Of a stretch of DNA of 64,000 nucleotides, positions 27,798-36,512 are shown piece after piece (within the stretch, counting starts at the first letter, position 1; the number at the start of each line of letters is the position of its first letter). The notes under the pieces were generated by a model. That model searched no databases. It was not told the DNA's origin and saw only the letters and a list, made by a program, of their open reading frames with translations. The stretch spans positions 1 to 64,000 of the forward strand of contig NZ_JBLZFZ010000002.1 in assembly GCF_050753385.1 (NCBI RefSeq). The letters are read 5' to 3'. Made by a program: the position numbers and the translations under genes. Source of the stretch: Pantanalinema rosaneae. Lineage in GTDB: Bacteria; Cyanobacteriota; Cyanobacteriia; Leptolyngbyales; Leptolyngbyaceae.

Positions 27798-29165
27798 TTA
27801 CCAGGGGCTACTAATCAATGTAAACGCTGCCCAATAGTAAGGAGCCGAGAGATCACTACTGGTTGTATTCTTCAACTCTGGTGGTAGGGTGACAGAACCG
27901 CGTGACAGGATCAACTTTTTGCCTTCAATGCGGGTATCACCCCGGAGGAGCCGCAGTTGGGCTTGTCGCAGGGCAGCGGCTTTGGTAGAGGTGGTTCCCA
28001 GTTGGCGATAGAATTCGCTCATCAATGCCAGCGTCCCTTCGTCGTTGACATTCCATAGACTGGCGACTACCGTTTTCACCTGCGATTTCAGGGCAACTCC
28101 AGCAAAGCCCAGTTCGGCTTGATCATCCCCGATCGCCGTTCTACAAGCACTCAGAACCAGCAATTCCAAAGCTGGCGATCCCCAATTCACCTGCCGGATC
28201 ATATCTAAGCCCAGTTTGCTATCCCACAACTGAATGTAGGAATTCGCAGGTTTACCCGGTTTGAACATGGCATGGGTTGCCAGATGCACAATATTAGGGC
28301 GTTGCTCCTGTACCCACTGCTGAAGATTTGCCAGGGTAAAGCCTTGATTCAGGAACGATCGTCCTTGCCATTGCGCCTGGGCAGGGCGATCGGTCTGGAG
28401 TTTTTGCAAAATCGTCGTTAATTCGATCGGTACGGCAGGCAACGGGCTTTGATCGGGAAACTCCGACGCTCCCATTGCCAGAATTTGACCGGGCTGCATC
28501 GGCACATAGTCGGTTTGAATCAGATTAAAGGCAGGAATCCGGGTGAGATTATAGTTCTCGATCAGGAATTCTTTCCCATCATGTAACGCGGCGAGGGGCA
28601 AACTCCGCAAGCCTTTCCCCAGGCAAAACAGAATCGTATCAATCTCTCCCGCCTGTAAGTCGTTGGCGTATGGTTGGACAATCCATTGGTAAAGCTGTTG
28701 CGCCGCCGTCATTTTGGTGTGGTTGGGAGAACTATGCATCTCCAGGTGAAACGCATCCACTACAGGTTGCAGCTTCGCGATCGGAACATCATAGAGATCC
28801 CGCACGATCGGCGTTCCCCCTGGGGTCAGCAGTACTAAATGCAGATGATCGGTGCGAGGAATCACCCAGAGAACGGCAGGTTTGGTATTGGTTGCCTGAC
28901 CAATTTGTTTGAGAGTTTCGGCAATGCGTTCGGGAGTTTGGTTGACATCAGCTAAATGTTCGCCAAAGTAATCTTCAAACTCTTTCGCTAATCCGCTTTC
29001 CATCGCTAACACTTTTTCACTTAAGGTTTGCGATCGACCTGGTAAGGTATTCAGGCTAACCAATGCCAGTGTGACTCCTAAAATAAAGGTGCGTCTAGAG
29101 AAAATCTGGCTGAAAAAATTAGTTTGATGATTTTGAAGGCGTAGTTTGCGGTGATTATTTTGCAT
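27798..29165 (-). CDS. CHAT domain (caspase-like) protein, secreted or membrane-anchored
   Basis: A 455-residue protein from the ATG at 29165 (AGGA 8 bases upstream). An N-terminal basic-hydrophobic signal segment ends near LPGRSQT. The CHAT domain fills residues 150-455, with the catalytic His in VHLATHAMF and the catalytic Cys in VLSACRTAIGD. Both are intact, as are the flanking GLRSLPLAALHDG and ASLWNVNDEGT motifs. There are no TPRs, unlike the paralogue at 36513-38828. It is the last gene of DUF928 / CHASE2-GGDEF-EAL / CHAT, 37 bases after the CHASE2 gene. The signal sequence suggests the peptidase acts outside the cytoplasm, perhaps on a surface or secreted protein (inference). Confidence 0.85.
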   Translation of the reverse strand: MQNNHRKLRLQNHQTNFFSQIFSRRTFILGVTLALVSLNTLPGRSQTLSEKVLAMESGLAKEFEDYFGEHLADVNQTPERIAETLKQIGQATNTKPAVLWVIPRTDHLHLVLLTPGGTPIVRDLYDVPIAKLQPVVDAFHLEMHSSPNHTKMTAAQQLYQWIVQPYANDLQAGEIDTILFCLGKGLRSLPLAALHDGKEFLIENYNLTRIPAFNLIQTDYVPMQPGQILAMGASEFPDQSPLPAVPIELTTILQKLQTDRPAQAQWQGRSFLNQGFTLANLQQWVQEQRPNIVHLATHAMFKPGKPANSYIQLWDSKLGLDMIRQVNWGSPALELLVLSACRTAIGDDQAELGFAGVALKSQVKTVVASLWNVNDEGTLALMSEFYRQLGTTSTKAAALRQAQLRLLRGDTRIEGKKLILSRGSVTLPPELKNTTSSDLSAPYYWAAFTLISSPW

Positions 29166-29202
29166 TGGTTTAGTCCTGAAGAATGAATGTTATTAGAGTG
29201 AA

Positions 29203-31755
29203 TTAAACAACTTGATATTGCTGTTGTAATCGGGCGGTCGCTTCCACAGCAGGCAAGGGTTTTGCCCAAAAATATCCCTGACCAAACTCACACCCTAACG
29301 ATCGCAAATGGTCGGCATCGGCTTGAGTCTCGACCCCTTCGGCAATCACATCCATGCCTAAGATATGACCCAACGAAATAATCATCCGAACAATTTCGTA
29401 GTCTTCCTGGCTGGTTGCCAATTTTTGAACAAATGACCGATCGACCTTCAGCGTATCGATCGGAAACCGCCGAATCTGGCTGAGGGAAGAATAGCCGGTG
29501 CCAAAATCATCCATGCCTAACTGGCACCCGAGGGACTTCAGCCGTAACATCACATCGATCGCGGCTTCCACCTCTGCCATCACCATACTTTCGGTAATTT
29601 CCAGTTTGAGGCAGGTCGCATCAACGTTGGTTTCCTGGATCAACCGCGCTAATTGTTCGGTTAAATCGGGTTGATCAAACTGCCGACCTGAAAGATTAAT
29701 ACTAATGATTAAATGTTGACTAGGAAATTGGCGTTGCCATTGGTGAGCTTGTTGACAAGCCGCGTGAAAGATCCATTGTCCTAAGGGGATGATTAACCCA
29801 GTTTCCTCCGCTAAGGGAATAAATTTCAAAGGTGGAATAAACCCCTGGCTGGGATGCTGCCAGCGCACCAATGCCTCAAAGCCTACAATAGCTGTCGATC
29901 GCAGACACACGATCGGTTGATAGTAAAGCACAAATTCCTGGTTGGCAATTCCTCGTCGTAACTCATTCTCCAGAGTGAATTGATCTACCGCTTCATTCAG
30001 CATCCCGGCGGCAAACACCTGATAGTGGTCGCTGCCTAGCGTTTTAGCCCGATACATGGCGGTATGGGCATCTCGTAGCAGGTTTTCTGGTGTATACCAA
30101 TGATCGGCTTGGGTCAGGGCAATGCCGATGCTGGTGGTGATGGCTACTGAGTGGGAGTGAATCACAAAGGGGGGGACGATCGCTGCCTGGAGTTGCTCGG
30201 CGATCGTGGTTAATGCCTCTGGCTGAAGATGTTGCCAGGTAATCACAAATTCCTCCTGACTCACTCTTGCCAACCGAGCCGATCGCGGTAGCCGGGTGCG
30301 CCAACGATAGATCAGTTGCAGGATCAGATGATCGCTGGTGGACTGCCCCAAACTTTCATAGATTAAGGGAAAGCGATCGAGGCTGAGGAAAATTACCCCT
30401 AATGTGAACGGTGGGGAACGCCGCGCCATCTGTGCCAGCGATCGGTGGAGGGAACGCACAAACGCACCCTGATTCAGCAGTCCGGTGAGGGGATCGCGAG
30501 TGTTGGTGTAGAGGAGTCGGTGCGCCATCGCCAGTCCTACGGCGGCAATCAATCCCAACATTGGCTCTGCTACAGGAATCCAGATCCAATAGGTCAACAA
30601 CAGCCAACTGAAGCCCCCAATCAGCAACAAACCGCCCAGCGTCGCTACTCCAAAAGCAAGCGGATGTCTGAGCCGCCACACGAGGAATCCCCCGATCAAA
30701 GTCCAACTCCAGAGCCAGAGGAATTCCTGTCCCTGCGGCCAGAATTGAAACCCCGGGTTAGCTCCAGAGACAATATCCAACAGTTGGCTAGTCATCTGAG
30801 CATGGATCATCACTCCTGGCATTTGAAAATTAGCGTGTTGATCGGCGCTGTATGGTGTGTAAAACTGATCCTTTAAACTGGGGGCGATCGTGCCAATTAG
30901 CACAATCCGATCACGTACCCAGTCGGGATTGATCTGCCCCTCTAACACCTGATGGAGGGTAATCACTGGAGCGATCTGCTGACGGCGGCGATAGTTCAAC
31001 AGAATTTGATAGCCGCGAGTATCGGCGGTTTGATAGCCCCCCGATGTTGGTGCTAACGGCACGATCGTTGTTGTCCCTAGCTGCAATGCTTCCGGGGTAT
31101 GACGGAGAGACAAGTTCTCGGACTGGAAGTAAGTCAACACCACTCGCAACGCTAAGGAGTAGTAATGTTGCTCCGCTCCAGCGACAAATAAGAGATTGCG
31201 GCGTAACACCCCATCCGGATCTAAGGTGAAATCATTAAATCCCACCCGTTCTGGCTCAACCCCTGTCGGAGCCGCAATGCCACCTGCAACATCTGTGATC
31301 GTAATCAGGTTTTTGGCTTGCAATTGGGCCGCTAATGCGGCTTCCCCCGGTGGGTTGGGGATATCTCGATAGAGATCTAACCCAATCACTTTCGGTCGAT
31401 AGGACTGAAGTTTGGCTAAGGCTTGCGCCAGAATCTGATCCGACAGGGGCCAGCGATAGCGATGGAGATCGGTTTCAGTAATTGTGACGACTACCAGGCG
31501 AGGATCGGGAGTTGTATCTGCTTGCCACTGCACAAAGCGATCGAAAACAAATAATTCCAGGGTTTGCAATGCCCCGATTTGTTGGATCGCCCAAAAACAA
31601 CTGGTGATCACTGTCCCCGATACTACGATCGAGGATCCCGCTGCCCAGACAATCTGAGGCATGGGTTGTCCCCGATCGCACCATTGTCGCCAGGTCTGCA
31701 ATTGGGAGTGGATCTGCTTGATCGCCCGTGGGGCTGATTGCCAGAATTTTGCCAC
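29203..31755 (-). CDS. CHASE2 - degenerate GGDEF - EAL c-di-GMP phosphodiesterase
   Basis: An 850-residue protein with a GTG start at 31755. One membrane helix (about 45-65) leads into an extracytoplasmic CHASE2 sensor (about 75-340). Two or three further helices follow, then a GGDEF-like domain in which the signature reads SQEEF, so cyclase activity is unlikely. The EAL domain is intact: EALVRWQHP, NLSGRQF, EITESMV, DDFGTGYSSL and KVDRSFV. The net prediction is c-di-GMP hydrolysis to pGpG under control of an external signal. It sits between DUF928 (18 bases upstream) and CHAT genes. The paralogous locus has the same CHASE2 sensor joined to a histidine kinase instead. Confidence 0.85.
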   Translation of the reverse strand: MAKFWQSAPRAIKQIHSQLQTWRQWCDRGQPMPQIVWAAGSSIVVSGTVITSCFWAIQQIGALQTLELFVFDRFVQWQADTTPDPRLVVVTITETDLHRYRWPLSDQILAQALAKLQSYRPKVIGLDLYRDIPNPPGEAALAAQLQAKNLITITDVAGGIAAPTGVEPERVGFNDFTLDPDGVLRRNLLFVAGAEQHYYSLALRVVLTYFQSENLSLRHTPEALQLGTTTIVPLAPTSGGYQTADTRGYQILLNYRRRQQIAPVITLHQVLEGQINPDWVRDRIVLIGTIAPSLKDQFYTPYSADQHANFQMPGVMIHAQMTSQLLDIVSGANPGFQFWPQGQEFLWLWSWTLIGGFLVWRLRHPLAFGVATLGGLLLIGGFSWLLLTYWIWIPVAEPMLGLIAAVGLAMAHRLLYTNTRDPLTGLLNQGAFVRSLHRSLAQMARRSPPFTLGVIFLSLDRFPLIYESLGQSTSDHLILQLIYRWRTRLPRSARLARVSQEEFVITWQHLQPEALTTIAEQLQAAIVPPFVIHSHSVAITTSIGIALTQADHWYTPENLLRDAHTAMYRAKTLGSDHYQVFAAGMLNEAVDQFTLENELRRGIANQEFVLYYQPIVCLRSTAIVGFEALVRWQHPSQGFIPPLKFIPLAEETGLIIPLGQWIFHAACQQAHQWQRQFPSQHLIISINLSGRQFDQPDLTEQLARLIQETNVDATCLKLEITESMVMAEVEAAIDVMLRLKSLGCQLGMDDFGTGYSSLSQIRRFPIDTLKVDRSFVQKLATSQEDYEIVRMIISLGHILGMDVIAEGVETQADADHLRSLGCEFGQGYFWAKPLPAVEATARLQQQYQVV

Positions 31756-31773
31756 CTAGACAACTTCCCCTTC

Positions 31774-32469
31774 CTACTGGCGGGCGATCGACAAATTAAC
31801 TACCTGGGGTAACTGCAATGTCTGTAAAAGCTGTTGCCACTGCTGGCGGACTTGAGCATGATTGGGATGGGTTTGGCGTAATGCCGCTAACGTGGCAATC
31901 TGATCGCTCCATAGCCCTGCCGCTTGATAACGATTGGCTAAGATTAACTGGGTGTCTACATCCCCCGGCTTCGAGACAGCCATCTCCGAGGCAACCCGCC
32001 GCAACCAGCCCGATAGCACGAGATTTTGGGAACTATCATCGGCATCGCACACTACTGAAAAATACCATTGATAGTCTTGTCCGACTTTGACTGTATTTTT
32101 AGGTAATTGTACGCCGACAAGTTCTTTGGCTTTATTCGTTGCGAGGGTGGTTTGGTAAACCGAAGTCCCCTCCCCATCCCGCAAGACAAACTGAATGGGA
32201 TAGGTCTCCGCCGCTTGGGGCACCACAAAATACACGGTCGGGCGATCGCTGGCGGTAATCCCCAAATTGTTGACTGGATTTAGGGCAACGAGGGATTGAC
32301 TGTTCATGGCACAGTCTCCCCGAGTGCCGCCCCCAATCCGCCGACCGGGAAATTCACTCCGATCAGAAGATCCCGATTGCGCCAACACTGGCATCCCGGT
32401 GGCTGTAAACACCAGACAGAGTGCCATTCCAACATGCAAACCCAGGCGATACAGAGTTGGTACAGGCAT
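31774..32469 (-). CDS. DUF928 family secreted protein
   Basis: A 231-residue protein with a cleavable signal peptide (about 1-30, ending near PVLAQ). The DUF928 features are a Gly/Arg-rich motif with one Cys (RRIGGGTRGDC) early in the mature chain, TASDRPTVYFVVPQ, and DYQWYFSVVCDAD with a second Cys that may pair with the first. The C-terminal 50 residues are helical. DUF928 genes accompany CHASE2 and CHAT genes in cyanobacteria, but the function is unknown; a periplasmic ligand-binding or signal-presenting role for CHASE2 is one possibility. It is first in its operon. Confidence 0.8.
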   Translation of the reverse strand: MPVPTLYRLGLHVGMALCLVFTATGMPVLAQSGSSDRSEFPGRRIGGGTRGDCAMNSQSLVALNPVNNLGITASDRPTVYFVVPQAAETYPIQFVLRDGEGTSVYQTTLATNKAKELVGVQLPKNTVKVGQDYQWYFSVVCDADDSSQNLVLSGWLRRVASEMAVSKPGDVDTQLILANRYQAAGLWSDQIATLAALRQTHPNHAQVRQQWQQLLQTLQLPQVVNLSIARQ

Positions 32470-32689
32470 AAATTGCTCCCTCCCAAAATTCCAGTATGTT
32501 TTAGCGATTACTCCTGACCATTTTTTTGGTAAAACCAGGCATTTTCAGGATCCTGATCTCCATCAGCCATGCTGAAAATTAGATAAAGAGTAAAAATTTT
32601 TACCAACGATCGTTACGATTCAGACCAAACTCAGTCAGATGCACAGTGATTGGATAGTTAAGGATTAGGCTTGGAAATACTGCTATGCC

Positions 32690-32723
32690 CAGTAAAACCG
32701 AATTTGAGGTTCGGTTATTACTG
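32690..32723. other. strong stem-loop
   Basis: Arms CAGTAAAACCGAA and TTCGGTTATTACTG pair over 13 bases with one bulge, around a 7-base loop. There is no T-tract on either side, so a terminator is unlikely. An operator or a structured RNA element is more plausible. Confidence 0.55.
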
Positions 32724-32865
32724 ACATCCGTTCTATATGCAAGTTAATTTTCCGCACACTGAGGAAAAACCGTTAAATTACGGATGTTCATCTATGTTCA
32801 TATTAATTTTCTATGTAGGAACAAAAGATGCGTCTGTGTTAGGCTCGTTCCATCCGTAACGATTT

Positions 32866-32897
32866 TTCTGTATGGTTAGGGCTGCTATCATGCAGAA
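32866..32897. promoter_or_regulatory. 32-bp palindromic element, copy 3
   Basis: The copy begins TTCTGTATGGTTA and ends ATCATGCAGAA. The outer arms are conserved but the centre is the most divergent of the four copies. Confidence 0.6.
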
Positions 32898-32959
32898 AAC
32901 CAGGTCAGGGCAAAGGTATTTCTCTGGGTTCCAATTTAATCGGGATCAAATCAAGCTAT

Positions 32960-32991
32960 TTCTGTATGATTAAAAATTTTACCATGCAGAA
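32960..32991. promoter_or_regulatory. 32-bp palindromic element, copy 4
   Basis: The copy begins TTCTGTATGATTAAAA and ends TTTTACCATGCAGAA. It lies 94 bases right of copy 3, as copies 1 and 2 also lie as a pair, and about 100 bases beyond the stop of the small gene 33095-33580. Confidence 0.65.
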
Positions 32992-33094
32992 TTAACTTGA
33001 CTATCAATCAGGCGGCAGGGATGGTCGGTTTAACCTCGCCGCCCGTCAATTGCATAAATTCAGGCTACAGGTGGTTTTGCTGGCAGGAAGGTCG

Positions 33095-33580
33095 CTAACT
33101 ATCAGAGTCAGTAGTGCCCAGTGCCCGATCGAGAATTTCCCGAGCTGCTTCGGCTTGAGTTCGAGCCTCCCGATAGCGGAGATTCGTTTGAGCATAGGCT
33201 TTCAGCACTTTGAAGCCTTCTTTCATCGTGGCGATCGTGGCTTCGTCTACCTCCTCATCCGTGAACAGGACATCAACCAGTTGCCGCACTTTAAACGCGT
33301 CTGCCCGTGATTCCTGCACCTTTAACTTCAGGGTGGCTAAATTACTCAGCACCTGAACTGCCTGGGTGACGGCATCTTCGGCATCGGGTTGGAGGGAGGT
33401 GGCTTCTTTCACTTCGATAAATTGTTGTGGACTGAACCCATCGGATAAATCCGTGGATAACTTACCCTCGTCTAAAAGCGCCATGAGTTGATCCATGGCT
33501 TTTTCGCGGGCTTTGGTGGAATCTTTGCCAGGAACCGTTAGGATCACATCTGGACTTTGCACGAGTGTATATTGAACCAT
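33095..33580 (-). CDS. small helical hypothetical protein
   Basis: A 161-residue cytosolic protein from the ATG at 33580. The N-terminal half has a short beta hairpin (YTLVQSPDVILTV) and helices (KAREKAMDQLMALLDEGK). The C-terminal half is a long coiled coil ending in TQAEAAREILDRALG. No known family or catalytic motif is recognised. It is transcribed away from the adhesin gene, 200 bases to the right. Similar acidic helical proteins are common and uncharacterised in cyanobacteria. No Shine-Dalgarno sequence is evident. Confidence 0.6.
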   Translation of the reverse strand: MVQYTLVQSPDVILTVPGKDSTKAREKAMDQLMALLDEGKLSTDLSDGFSPQQFIEVKEATSLQPDAEDAVTQAVQVLSNLATLKLKVQESRADAFKVRQLVDVLFTDEEVDEATIATMKEGFKVLKAYAQTNLRYREARTQAEAAREILDRALGTTDSDS

Positions 33581-33780
33581 CGTCAAAAACGGTAAAAGGG
33601 AAACATCTGTACTAATTCTACGCGCTTAATTCGGAACTAATAGAACTGAGAAATTATAGTTGATGCTGGCTGATTTAATGGGTGGCTCAACTAACCTGGC
33701 TAACCTCATCGTCCTTTCTTTCAAGGTAGGATAAATTTAGCGGGTGCTTTATTGTAACTGACCATACCAGGCGCAAAAAT

Positions 33781-36327
33781 GTGCATCATCTAACCTGCTG
33801 GCGATCGTCCTGCCAGATCCTCTGCTCCCGATTCCTCCGGTTGTCTCTGCGCCAACGCAGACAGATCAGGCAATGGTTGGGGCTACTCCTGTTCATGGGG
33901 ATGGTTTGTAGCTCACCGGCGGCGGTACAGTCTAGCCCGATTCAAGCGGATAGTACAAGTAACTCAATTGTCACTCCAGACGGTAATCTATTTGTCATTA
34001 CAGGTGGCACTACGGTTGGCAATCGCTTGTTTCATAGTTTTCAAGCTTTTTCTGTGCCAACGGGTAGCACTGCCTGGTTCAATCAACCTCTGGCAATTCA
34101 AACCATTTTGACACGGGTAACGGGAACTGCTGTTTCCACGATCGATGGCATCATTCGTGCGAATGGAACTGCCAACGTCTTTCTGTTGAATCCCCAGGGC
34201 ATTGTGTTTGGCGCGAACGCCCGGTTAGACATCGGTGGTTCGTTTCTGGCAACCACTGCCGATCGCTTTCAGTTCGCGGATGGCAGTGAATTCAGTGCTA
34301 CGAATCCTCAACCGCCGCCATTATTGACGATGAATGTGCCGATCGGGTTGCAATTTGGCGCGAACCCCGGCAGGATTGTGCAGCAATCTCCAGGGCTGGC
34401 GGTGCGCCCCGGTCAAACCTTGGGTTTATTGGGTGGGGATGTGGCTCTGGCGGGAGGGAGTGTCATCGCTGCCAGTGGACGGGTGGAACTGGGCAGTGTC
34501 CAGGAGGCGGGAGTGGTCACACTGACCCTAACTCCGACAGGATTTATGCTGGGGTATCCCGGCATCACTACCTTTGGCGATATTCAACTATCGAATCGAT
34601 CGGAAATCAATACATCCGGTGGGTCGTCGGGAGCGATTCAGCTTCAAGGTCGATCGCTGCAATTGCGGGAGGATGCCCGGATTCTCTCGTTTAATCTGGG
34701 AACTCAACCGGGAGGTGCGCTAACAATTAATATGACCGATGCGATCGATATCGTTGGGACAGGCAATTATGATCAGGTGATTCAGCAGATTTCGACGGGG
34801 CAGTTAAATGCCGCCAATGCTCGCAATATGATTGCCACGATCGCGGCAGAAGCGGGGGCGGTAGGAGAAATTCTAATTAATACCCGACAGTTGCGGCTGC
34901 AAAACGGCGCGTACATAACCAGTGTGGCGAATAGTTCGGGACAACCGGGTAGTTTAACGGTCAATGCCACTGATATTGAGTTGAATCAAGGATTGATCTC
35001 CAGCCTGACTTTCTTCGGTAGTCAGGGCAATAGTGCGGAAATTATGATCAATACCGATCGTCTGACGATGCAGGAAAATAGCTTTATCTCGACCGCCACA
35101 TTGGGCATCGGCTCCAGTGGTAATTTAACCATTCAAGCGACAGACAGGATTCACATTGTTGGTGATGAGGTAATTCCGATCGCGATTCCGAATCTGAATA
35201 GTATAACAACGAGTATTGCTACAAATGGGTTACTAGGAGGGCGGGCAGGGGATCTGACGCTAACCGCACGGCAGTTAGTCGTGACGGATGGTGCCAAGAT
35301 TGTGGCGGATAGTAATAGTCTGATCGGTGGTGGCAATGTCACAATTCGCGCTACGGATGCCATCTCCTTGATGGGGACTTCTCCCGATCTCACCTCCCCC
35401 ACGTTGATTAGTGCCAGAGGTTTTGGGGATGGCGGAAATTTAACGCTCCAGGCTGGCACACTAACCGTTGAGCAGGGTGCGGGGGTGAGTGTATTAAGTC
35501 AGGGAGCCGGAACCGGGGGAAATCTGACCATTACAGCGAACTCGATCCGATTGAACAATCGGGCATTTTTAGAGGCGGCATCTTTGCTAGGGACGGGTGG
35601 TAACGTGCAATTACACATCCGGGATGTGTTACTCCTGCGCCACCAATCTCGAATTAGTAGCAGTGCGGGATTATTGGGGGGAACGGGGAATGGCGGTAAT
35701 ATTGCGATCGCCGCGCAATCGATCGTTGCTTCTGCTTTAGAGAACAGTGACATTACGGCGAATGCGTTGGGCGGGCAAGGCGGCAGGATTCAGATTCGCA
35801 CCCAGGGGCTGTTTGGCATGGCGGTGCGTCCTCGCCTGACTCCTCTCAGTGATATTACGGCAAGTTCCCAGTTTGGGGTACAGGGAGCCGTCACGATTAA
35901 CAGTCCGAATCTTGATCCAAGTGGTAATTTAATCCAGCTACCGAGCAACTTTTTGGAGGTAACCAATGGTCTGGATCAACGATGTGATGCCCGGGGACGG
36001 GCAAATAGCTTTGTCATATCCGGACGGGGAGGATTACCCCCGACTCCCCAGGAAGTGGTAAATGCTCCGGTAGGATGGCAAGATGACCTGCAAGAGAATT
36101 CGCAAGAGAACCACACGCATCCCCAGACCGGAGCTGATCGAGCCGATGCCGCGATCGCCGCCGCCAGGGTGCAGCCTGATGCCATCTCTACTGAACCGCT
36201 GATTGAAGCCACGCATTGGGTGACTGAAGCCGATGGCACGATCGTTTTGGTTGCTCCATCGGGAAATCAGGTGGGCGTGAACCCATTCGGCACTGGTTGC
36301 TCGACTCCGTTCAGCCTCGGACGCTAA
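33781..36327 (+). CDS. two-partner-secretion filamentous-haemagglutinin-like exoprotein
   Basis: An 848-residue protein with a GTG start at 33781 and a long N-terminal signal (residues 1-55, hydrophobic near WLGLLLFMGMVCSSPAA). The TPS domain (about 55-200) has the hallmark NPQGIVFGANARLDIGGSF. The remainder is a right-handed beta-helix built of repeats such as GGNLTLQAGTLTV and GGNVTIRATDAISL. The C-terminus has the usual cap motif ANSFVISGRGGLPPTP of cyanobacterial family members. Such proteins are exported across the outer membrane by a FhaC/ShlB transporter, which is not in this window. It sits between the two CHAT-CHASE2-DUF928 modules and may be their regulated or processed target. Confidence 0.85.
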   Translation: MHHLTCWRSSCQILCSRFLRLSLRQRRQIRQWLGLLLFMGMVCSSPAAVQSSPIQADSTSNSIVTPDGNLFVITGGTTVGNRLFHSFQAFSVPTGSTAWFNQPLAIQTILTRVTGTAVSTIDGIIRANGTANVFLLNPQGIVFGANARLDIGGSFLATTADRFQFADGSEFSATNPQPPPLLTMNVPIGLQFGANPGRIVQQSPGLAVRPGQTLGLLGGDVALAGGSVIAASGRVELGSVQEAGVVTLTLTPTGFMLGYPGITTFGDIQLSNRSEINTSGGSSGAIQLQGRSLQLREDARILSFNLGTQPGGALTINMTDAIDIVGTGNYDQVIQQISTGQLNAANARNMIATIAAEAGAVGEILINTRQLRLQNGAYITSVANSSGQPGSLTVNATDIELNQGLISSLTFFGSQGNSAEIMINTDRLTMQENSFISTATLGIGSSGNLTIQATDRIHIVGDEVIPIAIPNLNSITTSIATNGLLGGRAGDLTLTARQLVVTDGAKIVADSNSLIGGGNVTIRATDAISLMGTSPDLTSPTLISARGFGDGGNLTLQAGTLTVEQGAGVSVLSQGAGTGGNLTITANSIRLNNRAFLEAASLLGTGGNVQLHIRDVLLLRHQSRISSSAGLLGGTGNGGNIAIAAQSIVASALENSDITANALGGQGGRIQIRTQGLFGMAVRPRLTPLSDITASSQFGVQGAVTINSPNLDPSGNLIQLPSNFLEVTNGLDQRCDARGRANSFVISGRGGLPPTPQEVVNAPVGWQDDLQENSQENHTHPQTGADRADAAIAAARVQPDAISTEPLIEATHWVTEADGTIVLVAPSGNQVGVNPFGTGCSTPFSLGR

Positions 36328-36370
36328 GGATCGCGACCTAAATAACCTGAGCAACTGCAACCTCTTACCT

Positions 36371-36463
36371 GTACGGGCGCGGCATTCGGCAGAGGTTTCT
36401 GGGACAATAGCAAGGGCTTTTTACCGTAGCCTGCTTCCCGCAGGGTATGCCACGCCCCTACGC
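36371..36463. repeat. MITE-like palindromic element B
   Basis: A 93-base core with arms GTACGGGCGCGGCATTC and GGGTATGCCACGCCCCTACGC. It matches element A (3808-3900) except that the inner 38 bases (36388-36425) are inverted, with only about four mismatches to the reverse complement of A's inner part. It lies between the exoprotein stop and the TPR-CHAT gene and supplies a false ATG at 36447. Confidence 0.75.
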
Positions 36464-36512
36464 AAGGAATTACAGCTTAGGGAGCCGTACCATTCCAATA
36501 TTGGCTGTCCGT

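Larger units (their letters stand above)
32470..33094. other. intergenic region with two 32-bp palindromes and hairpins
   Basis: 625 bases between the DUF928 start and the end of the small gene at 33095. It contains a strong hairpin (32690-32723), a long-range inverted pair ACATCCGT/ACGGATGT (near 32725 and 32781), and two 32-bp palindromes (32866 and 32960). No open frame of interest was seen. It carries the DUF928 operon promoter and may encode a structured RNA. Confidence 0.5.
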
